DNA of 45,447 bases. Source: Bordetella sp. (GTDB taxonomy: Bacteria > Pseudomonadota > Alphaproteobacteria > Caulobacterales > Caulobacteraceae). The notes under the pieces are model-generated. The model did not search any database. It was not told the origin of the DNA and saw only the letters and a program-made list of their open reading frames with translations. A program made the translations under genes and the position numbers. This document shows positions 16,866 to 24,778 of the stretch, piece by piece (position 1 is the stretch's first letter; each line of letters begins with the position of its first letter). The DNA lies in the NCBI GenBank assembly GCA_017308115.1, contig JAFKFS010000024.1, positions 1 to 45,447 on the forward strand, written 5' to 3'.

Positions 16866-17873
16866 CTAGATGTCGAGATTGAAGACGCGACGCGCGTTGT
16901 CTTCGAAGATCTTCTTCTTGTCGGCGTCGCTCAGGAAATCGAACTTGGCAATGGTCGGCGCGATGTGATCCAGGGTGTGCTCGTGACCCGGCAACGTCTT
17001 GGAGCCGACGCCCGGACATTCCGAACCGAACAGGCACTGGTCCACGCCGACCGTCTCGATCAGCAGACGCAGCGCGCCTTCGGTATAGAGAACCGTGTCG
17101 TAATAGAGCCTGCGCATCCCCTCCTCGAAGGTGCGCTTCATGCCCGGCGCGATCGAACCCGCCTGGAAACGGCCCAGCTGATAGGGGATGGCCCCGCCGC
17201 CGTGGCTGACCACGATCTTCAGCTCGGGAAAGTCGTCCAGAACGTCCGAGTTGACCAGATTATAGACCGCGATGGTCTCTTCATTGATGAAGTGCAGGCT
17301 GTAGGGCGAGCGGTCCGAACGGGAGCCCGTGGCGTGGATGTGAGCCGGAACCCCCATCTCGCACAGCTTTTCATACAGCGGATACCAGTAGCGATCCCCC
17401 AGGCCCGGACCATCCGTGCGGGTGTTCTCATAGGGGTCGGGGTTCAGCAGAACCCCCTTGAAACCCAACTCGTCGATGCAGCGATCCAGCTCGGGGAAGG
17501 TGTTCTCGATCGGCTCGCCCGCCACCTGGGGCAGGCCGCCCACGCCGATGAACTTGTCCGGGAACAGTTCGGTCTGGCGGTGGATGATGGTGTTGCACTC
17601 CTCGACGAACCAGTGAACCACCCGCCCCGGTTCGAAGCTGGACATCATCTGGAAGGGGCGCGGCGAGATCAGCTGCATATCCGTGCCATGCCTCTCGAGC
17701 ATGTCCAGGTGGCCGCAGGGGGCCATCTCCTTCTTGTTCACCGCCCGGCGAATGTCGTCGTCCGAGACGCGCACTCCGCCGCGGCCGTGCGATCCACGGT
17801 GCGACAGGACCGAAGCCTTGTAGGCCCAGAGTTCGGCCGGCGCGCTGACGTGCCCGTGGCAATCGATGATCAT
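16866..17873 (-). CDS. ligJ: 4-oxalomesaconate hydratase-like amidohydrolase (LigJ)
   Basis: A 335-residue metal-dependent TIM-barrel protein of the amidohydrolase superfamily. Residues IIDCHGHVSAPAELWAYKAS at the N-terminus, DMQLISPRPFQMM, NPDPYEN, HIHATGS, VVSHGGGAIPYQLGRF and LFGSECPGVGS follow closely what I remember of Sphingobium LigJ, which hydrates 4-oxalomesaconate to 4-carboxy-4-hydroxy-2-oxoadipate. Metal ligands would be the HGH pair, the His of HIHATG and the His of SHGGG. I chose the ATG at 17873 because GGAGGG lies eight bases upstream and LigJ proteins start with MIIDCHGH; a TTG at 17906 is less likely. It is the first gene of the minus-strand operon. Confidence 0.88.
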   Translation of the reverse strand: MIIDCHGHVSAPAELWAYKASVLSHRGSHGRGGVRVSDDDIRRAVNKKEMAPCGHLDMLERHGTDMQLISPRPFQMMSSFEPGRVVHWFVEECNTIIHRQTELFPDKFIGVGGLPQVAGEPIENTFPELDRCIDELGFKGVLLNPDPYENTRTDGPGLGDRYWYPLYEKLCEMGVPAHIHATGSRSDRSPYSLHFINEETIAVYNLVNSDVLDDFPELKIVVSHGGGAIPYQLGRFQAGSIAPGMKRTFEEGMRRLYYDTVLYTEGALRLLIETVGVDQCLFGSECPGVGSKTLPGHEHTLDHIAPTIAKFDFLSDADKKKIFEDNARRVFNLDI

Positions 17874-17927
17874 GGCCTTACCCTCCAACGGCTCGAGCGT
17901 CTTCAACAGGGACGCGAGCTATATGTG

Positions 17928-17937
17928 CAGACGTCTG
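17928..17937. promoter_or_regulatory. Palindromic operator, ligJ operon side (CAGACGTCTG)
   Basis: A perfect palindrome 55 bp before the ligJ start, flanked by AT-rich sequence (ATATGTG...TATAT). A CATATA -10-like hexamer lies just downstream on the minus strand, so the site would overlap that promoter. The rest of the 304-bp region between ligJ and the ThDP gene shows no gene. Confidence 0.65.
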
Positions 17938-18107
17938 TATATCCTTCCTTGTCGATCTGGCAAGAAGGAAGCGATCATGGCCGCTTCACAATGACGCCAA
18001 GGCGATCGCGCCCTACCACCGCCAGACCTGACAGCCTTCCGGCCCCTGATCAGCTGGTGTTTTCGGCCATCATATCCCGACAAATCAGCCGGGCTTCGCG
18101 AATCCCT

Positions 18108-18136
18108 TTGCACTAAATCAGACGTCTGTTCATATT
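18108..18136 (+). promoter_or_regulatory. Promoter with embedded operator, ThDP-enzyme operon
   Basis: A -35 hexamer TTGCAC (18108-18113), a 17-bp spacer and a -10 hexamer CATATT (18131-18136). A perfect CAGACGTCTG palindrome (18119-18128) sits inside the spacer. The spacing and -10 are identical to those at 3508-3536, and the flank TAAAT...T matches 3215-3230. Binding here would block RNA polymerase. Confidence 0.68.
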
Positions 18137-18177
18137 CGGATTGAGTTTTCAGCCGACAGCGCCAAGGAGCCCCGCCC

Positions 18178-19917
18178 ATGAATAGCCAGACCGCCGTCCG
18201 GCCAGACGCGACCGACGCCGCCGCCCCTCTTTCCGAAGCCGTGGGCGAAGCCTTTCTCGCCACGCTGAAGCAGAAGGGCGTCGACTATCTGTTCATCAAC
18301 AGCGGCACCGATTCGGCGCCGATCGCCGAAGCCTACGCCCGCCAGCACCTGTCGGGCCTCGACTTCCCGACCCCGATCATCGGCACCCACGAGAACCTGG
18401 TCGTCGGCATGGCCCACGGCTACACCATGGTCACGGGCAAGGCGCAGGCCGTCATGGTCCACGTCAGCGTCGGCGCCGCCAACGCCGTCTGCGGCGTGAT
18501 GAACGCCCGCCGCGACGAAATTCCCATGCTCTTCATGGCCGGTCGCACCCCCCTTTATGAAAAGGGGCCGCTGGGCGCCCGCAGCGGCGCGATTCACTGG
18601 GCCCAGGAGATGTACGATCAGGCGGGCATGGTCCGCGAACTGGTCAAGTGGGACTATGAGCTGCGCAGCGGCATCAATCTGGACGAGATTCTGGACCGCG
18701 GCCTGGCCCTGTCTCAGGCCGCCCCGGCGGGTCCGGTCTACCTGACCCTCCCGCGCGAGGTTCTGGCCGAGGAAACCGCCCCGACGCCGGTCGTCAGCCG
18801 CCCGCCCGCCGTGCCCGCCGCCGCCGCCCCGGCCGCCGCCGAGGTGCAATCCTTGGCCGAGTTGATCGAGCAGGCGCAATGCCCCATTCTGGTGACCTCC
18901 GGTTCGGGCCGCGACGCCTCGACCGTGGCGCCTCTGGCGGCCCTGTGCGAACGCTTCGGCGTCGGCATTGTCGAAGCCAAGTCGCGCTATGTCTGCGCCC
19001 CGTCGGACCACCCCTATCACCTGGGCCAGACGGTCCATCCCTATCTGGGTGATGCGGACCTGCTGATCTGCCTGGAAAGCGAAGTGCCGTGGCTGCCCGG
19101 CACGCGCGAACCGCGCCCCGAGACGCGCATCGTCCACATCGGCGTCGATCCCCTGTTCCGCGACTATCCGGTTCGCAGCTTCCGGGGCGAAAGCTTCATC
19201 ACGGCCTCGGCCGCCAACCTGCTACCCGCCCTGCATGCGGCGCTGGGCGAAACGACCACGGCCCAAGGCAATCAGAAGCGCCACGAGAACGCCGCGCGCC
19301 TGGCGGCCGCCCGCAAGGATCGCCGGACCAAGCGCCTGGCCCCCCTGCTGGCCGAGCCGCGCATGAACAAGGACTGGCTCAACCACTGCCTGAACGAGGC
19401 CCTGGATCAGGACGTCATCGTCGTCAACGAATACTGGGTCGATCGCGAGATCTATGACGCCCGGTCGGCAGGCGGCTTCTTCATGCACTCGCCAGCGGCG
19501 GGTCTGGGCTGGGGCATGCCGGCGGCGGTCGGCGCGGCGCTCGCGGCCAAGGACAAGACCATCGTCTGCACCCTGGGCGACGGGGCCTATCTGTTCGGTA
19601 ACCCGGCGTCGTGCCACCAGGCGATCGCCATGCACGAGGCGCCTCTGCTCACCATCCTGTGCAACAACGCCCGCTGGGGCGCGGTGCAGGCCTCGACCAT
19701 CGGCGTCTACCCCGAAGGACATGCCGCGCGCGGCCCCAAGCCGGCGCCGCTCAGCGACCTGCGCCCCGTGCCGGACTTCGAGTTCTATTGCACCGCTTCG
19801 GGCGGCCACGGCGAGAAGGTCACGGAGCCCAAGGCCCTGCCGGACGCCATCCGTCGCGCCCTGAAGATCATTCGCGAAGAGAAGCGCCAGGTTCTGCTGA
19901 ACGTCATCTGCGAGTGA
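18178..19917 (+). CDS. ThDP-dependent enzyme, 2-oxoacid decarboxylase-like
   Basis: A 579-residue thiamine-diphosphate enzyme with the three-domain POX/decarboxylase layout. The ThDP-activating Glu is E72 (THENLVVG), and the cofactor/metal motif is G467-D-G followed by NN about 27 residues later. H95 (VHVSVGAAN) falls where benzoylformate decarboxylase has its catalytic His70, and where acetolactate synthases have a non-His residue (TSGPGATN). I therefore favour 2-oxoacid decarboxylation over acetolactate synthesis. A Pro/Ala-rich linker lies near residues 200-220. It is the first gene of the plus-strand operon behind the operator-bearing promoter. The natural substrate is not known; an arylglyoxylate is my inference. 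Confidence 0.88.
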   Translation: MNSQTAVRPDATDAAAPLSEAVGEAFLATLKQKGVDYLFINSGTDSAPIAEAYARQHLSGLDFPTPIIGTHENLVVGMAHGYTMVTGKAQAVMVHVSVGAANAVCGVMNARRDEIPMLFMAGRTPLYEKGPLGARSGAIHWAQEMYDQAGMVRELVKWDYELRSGINLDEILDRGLALSQAAPAGPVYLTLPREVLAEETAPTPVVSRPPAVPAAAAPAAAEVQSLAELIEQAQCPILVTSGSGRDASTVAPLAALCERFGVGIVEAKSRYVCAPSDHPYHLGQTVHPYLGDADLLICLESEVPWLPGTREPRPETRIVHIGVDPLFRDYPVRSFRGESFITASAANLLPALHAALGETTTAQGNQKRHENAARLAAARKDRRTKRLAPLLAEPRMNKDWLNHCLNEALDQDVIVVNEYWVDREIYDARSAGGFFMHSPAAGLGWGMPAAVGAALAAKDKTIVCTLGDGAYLFGNPASCHQAIAMHEAPLLTILCNNARWGAVQASTIGVYPEGHAARGPKPAPLSDLRPVPDFEFYCTASGGHGEKVTEPKALPDAIRRALKIIREEKRQVLLNVICE

Positions 19918-19973
19918 GCGTCCCCACCGGCAGGGCGCATGCGAGCCAAGGCGGGCCGGAGACCGGCCTGCCC

Positions 19974-21317
19974 ATGCCGCGCCGCGCATGGGCGATCCTG
20001 GCCCTGTCCTTCGGCACGGCCCTTCTGGTGATGGACAACACCATCGCCACCGTGGCCCTGCCCATCCTGGCCCGAGAGCTGAACGTCAGCCCGTCGGCCG
20101 CCGTCGCGGTCGTCAGCCTTTATCAGATGGTGCTGTTGATGGCCCTGCTGCCCTTGTCGTCCCTGGGCGACGTGATCGGCAACCGACGACTGTACCAGGC
20201 CGGACAGCTTTTGTTCGTTACGGCGACCCTGCTCTGCTTCCTCGTCAACAGCCTGCCCAGCCTGCTGATGACGCGCGTAGCCCAAGCCCTGGGCGTCGCC
20301 GCAGTGCTCTCGGTCAATGTCGGCCTTCTTCGCCGCATTTATCCCACAAGGCGCCTCGGCCAGGGCCTGGCGCTCAACAGCGTCATCATCGCCTCGGCTT
20401 CGGCCATGGCCCCCACCGTGGGCGGCCTGCTCCTGACGTTCGGATCCTGGCGGTGGGTGTTCGTGGCCGCCGCCCCCTTCGCCCTTGTCTCCCTGCTGCT
20501 GGGGCGAAGCCTGCCCGAACCGCCTCCCTCCAAAAGCCGCTTCGATCTCGTCGGCGCCCTTCTGTGCGCCGCGACCTTCGGCGCCCTGATCGGAGCCCTC
20601 GGCCTGGCCGCCCAGGGCGAGGCCGGCTGGCCGGCGGCGGGGCTGGCCGCCGTCGGCCTGCCCATCGGCTGGATGTTCATCCGCCGCGAACTGCGTTCGG
20701 ATCACCCCACCCTGCCCGTTGACCTGCTGAACCAGGCTCGCTTCGCCCTGCCCGTGCTCGCCGCCTTGCTGGCCTTCGCCGGGACCATGACGTTCAACCT
20801 GTCGCTGCCCTTCAGGCTACAGACGGCCTACGGCCTGGGTCCCGCCCAGATCGGCGGCCTGATGGCGTCTTCGCCCCTGGCCATGTTCTGCGCCGCGCCC
20901 CTGGCCGGGATTCTGGCCGACAGAACATCGAGGGGGGCGTTGAGCGGCCTGGGCATGGCGATCAGCACCACCGCCTTCCTCTGCATCGCCGTCCTGCCCG
21001 AGGATTATCCCGGCTATTTGAGACTAGCCCTCCCCCTCGTGATGGGCGGAGCCGGGCTGGGCCTTTTCCTGACCCCCAACAACCACATGATAATGAGCGC
21101 GGCCCCGTCGCATCGCAGCGCCACGGCCGGGGCCATGATCTCGACCACGAGGCTGGTCGGTTCGGCCATCGGCGCGACCTGCCTGTCGCTGCTGCTTTCC
21201 ATGGGGCTCGGCAGGGGCGCCGCCCCCGCGCTGCTGGCCGCCGCCTGCACGACGCTCGCGGCCGGCGCCGGCCTCGCGCTGATTTTCTCTGCCCGAAAGG
21301 AGTCTCTGCATGCCTGA
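19974..21317 (+). CDS. MFS transporter, DHA2-type
   Basis: A 447-residue, 12-14-segment major facilitator protein. The opening TALLVMDNTIATVALPILA and the loop SLGDVIGNRR are characteristic of the DHA2 drug/proton antiporter branch; export of a toxic intermediate or uptake of the substrate are both possible. The start is uncertain. The ATG at 19974 is chosen for its family-like N-terminus. An in-frame GTG at 19914 overlaps the ThDP stop codon (GTGA) and would add 20 residues. It overlaps the ferredoxin reductase gene by eight bases. Confidence 0.85.
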   Translation: MPRRAWAILALSFGTALLVMDNTIATVALPILARELNVSPSAAVAVVSLYQMVLLMALLPLSSLGDVIGNRRLYQAGQLLFVTATLLCFLVNSLPSLLMTRVAQALGVAAVLSVNVGLLRRIYPTRRLGQGLALNSVIIASASAMAPTVGGLLLTFGSWRWVFVAAAPFALVSLLLGRSLPEPPPSKSRFDLVGALLCAATFGALIGALGLAAQGEAGWPAAGLAAVGLPIGWMFIRRELRSDHPTLPVDLLNQARFALPVLAALLAFAGTMTFNLSLPFRLQTAYGLGPAQIGGLMASSPLAMFCAAPLAGILADRTSRGALSGLGMAISTTAFLCIAVLPEDYPGYLRLALPLVMGGAGLGLFLTPNNHMIMSAAPSHRSATAGAMISTTRLVGSAIGATCLSLLLSMGLGRGAAPALLAAACTTLAAGAGLALIFSARKESLHA

Positions 21318-22554
21318 TTTTGACGCTCTTATCGTCGGCGCCGGTCATGCCGGCGCCCAGGTCGCCATCGCCCTCCGTCAGAACGGATTTGAAGGGAGCC
21401 TCGGCGTCGTGGGCGCGGAAGCCCACCTGCCCTACGAGCGCCCGCCGCTGTCCAAGGAGTTCCTGTCCCAGGAGAAAACCTTCGATCGTCTGCTTATCCG
21501 CCCGGCGGAGTTCTGGCGGGAAAAGCAGGTTCAGTTCATCCTCGGCCTGCGCGCCGAGACGGTTGACGCCGGCGATCGCCGCCTCACCCTTTCCGACGGC
21601 CGAACCCTGACCTACGGCAAGCTGATCTGGGCGGCAGGCTGCGCCGCCCGCCGTCTGACCTGCGAGGGCGCCGAGCTGGAAGGCGTCCACGTTATGCGGG
21701 TGCGCGAGGACGCCGAGGCGGTTCTGGCTTCCTTGCCCTGCATCCGGGATGTGGTGATCATCGGCGGCGGCTATATCGGTCTGGAAGCGGCCGCCGTGCT
21801 CAGCAAGGCGGGCAAGACCGTCACCCTCCTGGAGAACCAGGACCGGGTCCTCGCCAGGGTCGCCGGCGAACCCCTGTCCCGCTTCTTTGAGGACGTCCAT
21901 CGCGGCCACGGCGTGGACATCCGGCTGAACGCCCGGGTTCGGGGCCTGATCGGCCAGGACGGCAAGGTCAGCGGCGTCCAGATGGAGGACGGCGAGCCAA
22001 TCCCGGCGGATATGGTTCTGGTCGGCATCGGGGTCATCCCCTCGGTGCAGCCCCTGGCCGAGGCCGGGGCCGTCTGCAGCAACGGGGTGGATGTCGACGA
22101 GGCATGCCGTACGAGCCTGCCGGACGTTTACGCCTTGGGCGACTGCGCGGCCCATGTCAGCGGCTTCGCCGATAACGCCCGCATCCGTCTCGAATCCGTG
22201 CAGAATGCTGTCGATCAGGCTGGCGTTGTCGCGAAATCCATCCTGGGCGACGACAAACCGTATCGGGCTACGCCGTGGTTCTGGTCCAATCAGTATGATC
22301 TGAGGCTCCAAACCGTCGGCCTGTCGCAAGGACATGACCTCGCCGTGGTGCGCGGCGATCCCGGCGCACGGTCCTTCTCGGTCGTCTACTTGAAGAACAG
22401 ACAAATAATCGCACTGGACTGCGTCAACGCCACCAAGGACTATGTGCACGGCCGGAAATTGGTGGAGGCGAAGGCGAAACCGGACGTCGATCTTCTCACA
22501 GATGCTGATGTGGCTCTGAACGATCCGCGCCTACGCGAATTGACAGTCGCCTGA
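21310..22554 (+). CDS. FAD-dependent ferredoxin reductase
   Basis: A 414-residue NAD(P)H:ferredoxin reductase of the putidaredoxin/rubredoxin reductase family. It has the FAD-binding GAGHAG (10-15), the NAD(P)H-binding GGGYIG (152-157), the second FAD motif DVYALGDCA and a C-terminal interface domain. It would feed electrons to the [2Fe-2S] ferredoxin at 4972 and so to the P450 and probably the Rieske oxygenase. Reductase and ferredoxin are in different operons 16 kb apart that share the same operator motif. The gene overlaps the preceding transporter. Confidence 0.93.
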   Translation: MPDFDALIVGAGHAGAQVAIALRQNGFEGSLGVVGAEAHLPYERPPLSKEFLSQEKTFDRLLIRPAEFWREKQVQFILGLRAETVDAGDRRLTLSDGRTLTYGKLIWAAGCAARRLTCEGAELEGVHVMRVREDAEAVLASLPCIRDVVIIGGGYIGLEAAAVLSKAGKTVTLLENQDRVLARVAGEPLSRFFEDVHRGHGVDIRLNARVRGLIGQDGKVSGVQMEDGEPIPADMVLVGIGVIPSVQPLAEAGAVCSNGVDVDEACRTSLPDVYALGDCAAHVSGFADNARIRLESVQNAVDQAGVVAKSILGDDKPYRATPWFWSNQYDLRLQTVGLSQGHDLAVVRGDPGARSFSVVYLKNRQIIALDCVNATKDYVHGRKLVEAKAKPDVDLLTDADVALNDPRLRELTVA

Positions 22555-22565
22555 TCAACCCTATA

Positions 22566-22595
22566 CGACGCCGCAGGCGCAGGCCTGTGTCGTCG
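22566..22595. other. Imperfect hairpin before the MarR gene
   Basis: A 13-bp stem with two mismatches and a four-base loop, between the reductase stop and the GTG start of the MarR gene. No T-run follows, so it is not a standard terminator. It might reduce read-through into the regulator or act as an mRNA processing site. No CAGACGTCTG copy is present here. Confidence 0.35.
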
Positions 22596-22668
22596 CCCCC
22601 GGGTGGTCGCGTCTGCCGGCGCCCTGCATGAAGACCTGTTTCTCGCCCTACCCTGCTGAGGTCGCTGA

Positions 22669-23157
22669 GTGTCCCACCAAGTGACGGATCCCAAAAGCCT
22701 GGCCGCGCTTTACAAGCGCCCGGGCTTCCTTATTCGCCGGGCGCACCAGATCACCGTCTCCATCTTCATGGAAAGGGCGGCCGATCAGGGCGTCACGACC
22801 ACCCAGTACGGGGTGCTGGTCATTCTTCGCGCCTTTGAAGGGCTGGATCAGATCGGCCTGTCCAAGAAGGTCGGCCTGGATCGCTCGACGACCGGCCTCG
22901 TCATCAAGAAGCTGGAGCAGGACGGGCTGGTTGTCCGCATCGAAGACCCCCAGGACCGTCGGCGCAAGATCATCGTCCTGACGGCCAAGGGCGAGCGCAA
23001 GCTCGAAAGCCTCAGCACGGCGGCGGCTCAGGCGCAGCAACAGGCCCTGTCCGCCTTTTCAGATGAAGAAGCCGAACAGTTTCTGACCCTGCTGGAAAAA
23101 TTCGTGGCCCGTTTCAATCACGAAACCCGAGCCCCCATCATCGCCGACGAGGGGTGA
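22669..23157 (+). CDS. MarR-family transcriptional regulator
   Basis: A 162-residue winged-helix dimeric regulator. The recognition region (IGLSKKVGLDRSTTGLVIKK) and the wing with DPQDRRRKIIVLT are standard MarR. The start is GTG at 22669 with GAGG upstream. MarR proteins usually repress by binding short palindromes and release on binding an aromatic ligand. It is the best local candidate for binding CAGACGTCTG, and MarR-type DesR is, as I recall, a regulator of syringate/vanillate genes in Sphingobium. It sits 114 bp after the reductase gene and may be co-transcribed with it or have its own promoter. It converges on the PhoD-like gene with a 43-bp gap. Confidence 0.92.
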   Translation: MSHQVTDPKSLAALYKRPGFLIRRAHQITVSIFMERAADQGVTTTQYGVLVILRAFEGLDQIGLSKKVGLDRSTTGLVIKKLEQDGLVVRIEDPQDRRRKIIVLTAKGERKLESLSTAAAQAQQQALSAFSDEEAEQFLTLLEKFVARFNHETRAPIIADEG

Positions 23158-23200
23158 GACCCGGGGCGAAGGCTTCACGACCGCCGTCGCCTACCCCTTT

Positions 23201-24778
23201 TCACTCAAGCGCAGGCCGGTCGCGCTCCACGGTGAAGGACGCCAGCGTGCTCAGCGCGCCGCCCGGACGCTGGATGCGGTCCAGCACCTTGAGGTCCGTG
23301 CGCCATTCGCCTCGCGTCACCTCAAAGGTCTGATAGCCGCGCTGGGCGTTGACCAGCTTCATGTGCGGGCTGCCCGCCAGCATGGCCTTCGTACCCTCGG
23401 TCTCGGCCGCGCCGTCCCCGCCTGAGGCGATGGAGGTGGCCAGGAACTCCACGGCGGCGGCCGGGCCGTCCGGCTCGTCGTCGCGCAGGGGGACGGTCCC
23501 GACGGCGTGGATGTGGGCGTCGCCCGAGGCCACCACGACGTTGGCCAGGCCCAGGTCGGTGATGGTCTTCACCAGACGGGCCCGCGCCTGGGGATAGCCG
23601 CCCCAGGTGTCGCCCGCCCCCATCCGCACCCGGCCGTCCGGCGTCAGCCGGCGCACCGGCATGACGAAGACCTGCTGGGCGATCAGGTTCCACCGCGCCC
23701 CGCCGCGCAGGCCGTCCGCCAGCCAGGCTTCCTGCGCCGCGCCCAGCATGGTGACGTCGGGCGCGTCCGCCGGGCGACAGTGGCGTTCCTGCGGACGCTC
23801 GCACGGCTGGTCGCTGCGATATGAGCGGGTGTCCAGCACATGCATCCGCATCAGCCGCCCATAGTCCAGCCGGCGGTGCATGGTCAGACCGTGCGCGCCC
23901 GGCGCCTGGGCTCGGCGCACCGGCATATGCTCGTACCAGGCCTGCAGGGCCGAGCGGCGGCGCAGGACGAAGGCCTCGGGCGGCGTGCCGTCCTGATCGA
24001 AGTCGCCCGCCCAGTTGTTGTCGACCTCATGGTCGTCGAAGCTGACGATGAAGGCGGCGGCGGCGTGGGCGGCCTGCAGGTCCGGATCGGTCTTGTACTG
24101 GGCGTAGCGGCGTCGGTAGTCGTCCAGGCTGTAGAGCTCGCCTCCGACATGGCGGCGGTCCGCCGGACGGCCCCGTGCGTCCAGGATGACCGGCGGATCA
24201 GCCACGGGCCCTCCTTCGTAGATGTAGTCGCCGTAGTGGAAGACGGCGTCCAGATCAGGCTCCCGGCTCAGATGACGCCAGGCGTCGAACCAGCCGCCCT
24301 GATAGTGCTGGCAGCCCGCCACGGCCAGGCGCACCCGATCGGGATCGTCGTGAGCGGCGGGCGCCGTGCGGGCCATGCCGACAGGACTGGCGTCCCCGCC
24401 CTCGAGCCGGAAGCGGTACCAGTAGGGCCGGCGGGGCTTCAGGCCCTCGACCTCGATATGGACGCTGTGCGCCAGTTCGGGGCGCGCGACCGCCTCGCCG
24501 CCGCGCACGACGCGATCGAAGCGATCATCCTCGGCCACCTCCCAGCGCACCGTGATCGGGCGCATCGGCATGCCGCCGTGCTCGTCCAGAGGACGCGGCG
24601 CCAGCCGGGTCCAGATGACGAAGCCGTCCGGCGCAGGATCGCCCGCCGCCACGCCCAGACTGAACGGATAGTCGCCCAGACGCGGCGCGGCGGTCAGCCG
24701 GGCCGGCAGACCCGACGCCAGCAACAGCCCCCCGCCCCCCGCCAGCAGGCGACGGCGGTCGGTCAGCAGCCCCCCCAT
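23201..24778 (-). CDS. PhoD-like alkaline phosphatase/phosphodiesterase 1
   Basis: About 525 residues, exported. The N-terminus has a twin-arginine-like signal (TDRRRLLAGGGGLLLASG). An N-terminal fibronectin-like PhoD domain (about 40-140) is followed by the metallophosphatase domain with GDYIYEG, FDDHEVDNNW and ASGDAHIHAVG, the metal-binding blocks of Ca2+/Fe3+ PhoD enzymes. It would hydrolyse phosphomono- or diesters in the periplasm or outside. The ATG at 24778 overlaps the receptor stop (TGATG), so it is coupled to that gene; the open frame upstream of it is the receptor gene in another frame. Confidence 0.9.
   Translation of the reverse strand: MGGLLTDRRRLLAGGGGLLLASGLPARLTAAPRLGDYPFSLGVAAGDPAPDGFVIWTRLAPRPLDEHGGMPMRPITVRWEVAEDDRFDRVVRGGEAVARPELAHSVHIEVEGLKPRRPYWYRFRLEGGDASPVGMARTAPAAHDDPDRVRLAVAGCQHYQGGWFDAWRHLSREPDLDAVFHYGDYIYEGGPVADPPVILDARGRPADRRHVGGELYSLDDYRRRYAQYKTDPDLQAAHAAAAFIVSFDDHEVDNNWAGDFDQDGTPPEAFVLRRRSALQAWYEHMPVRRAQAPGAHGLTMHRRLDYGRLMRMHVLDTRSYRSDQPCERPQERHCRPADAPDVTMLGAAQEAWLADGLRGGARWNLIAQQVFVMPVRRLTPDGRVRMGAGDTWGGYPQARARLVKTITDLGLANVVVASGDAHIHAVGTVPLRDDEPDGPAAAVEFLATSIASGGDGAAETEGTKAMLAGSPHMKLVNAQRGYQTFEVTRGEWRTDLKVLDRIQRPGGALSTLASFTVERDRPALE

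Noticed and set aside
18178..19917. Acetolactate synthase for branched-chain amino acids
   Set aside because: The TSGPGATN-type loop is replaced by VHVSVGAAN with a His, no small subunit gene follows, and the gene sits in a catabolic regulon.
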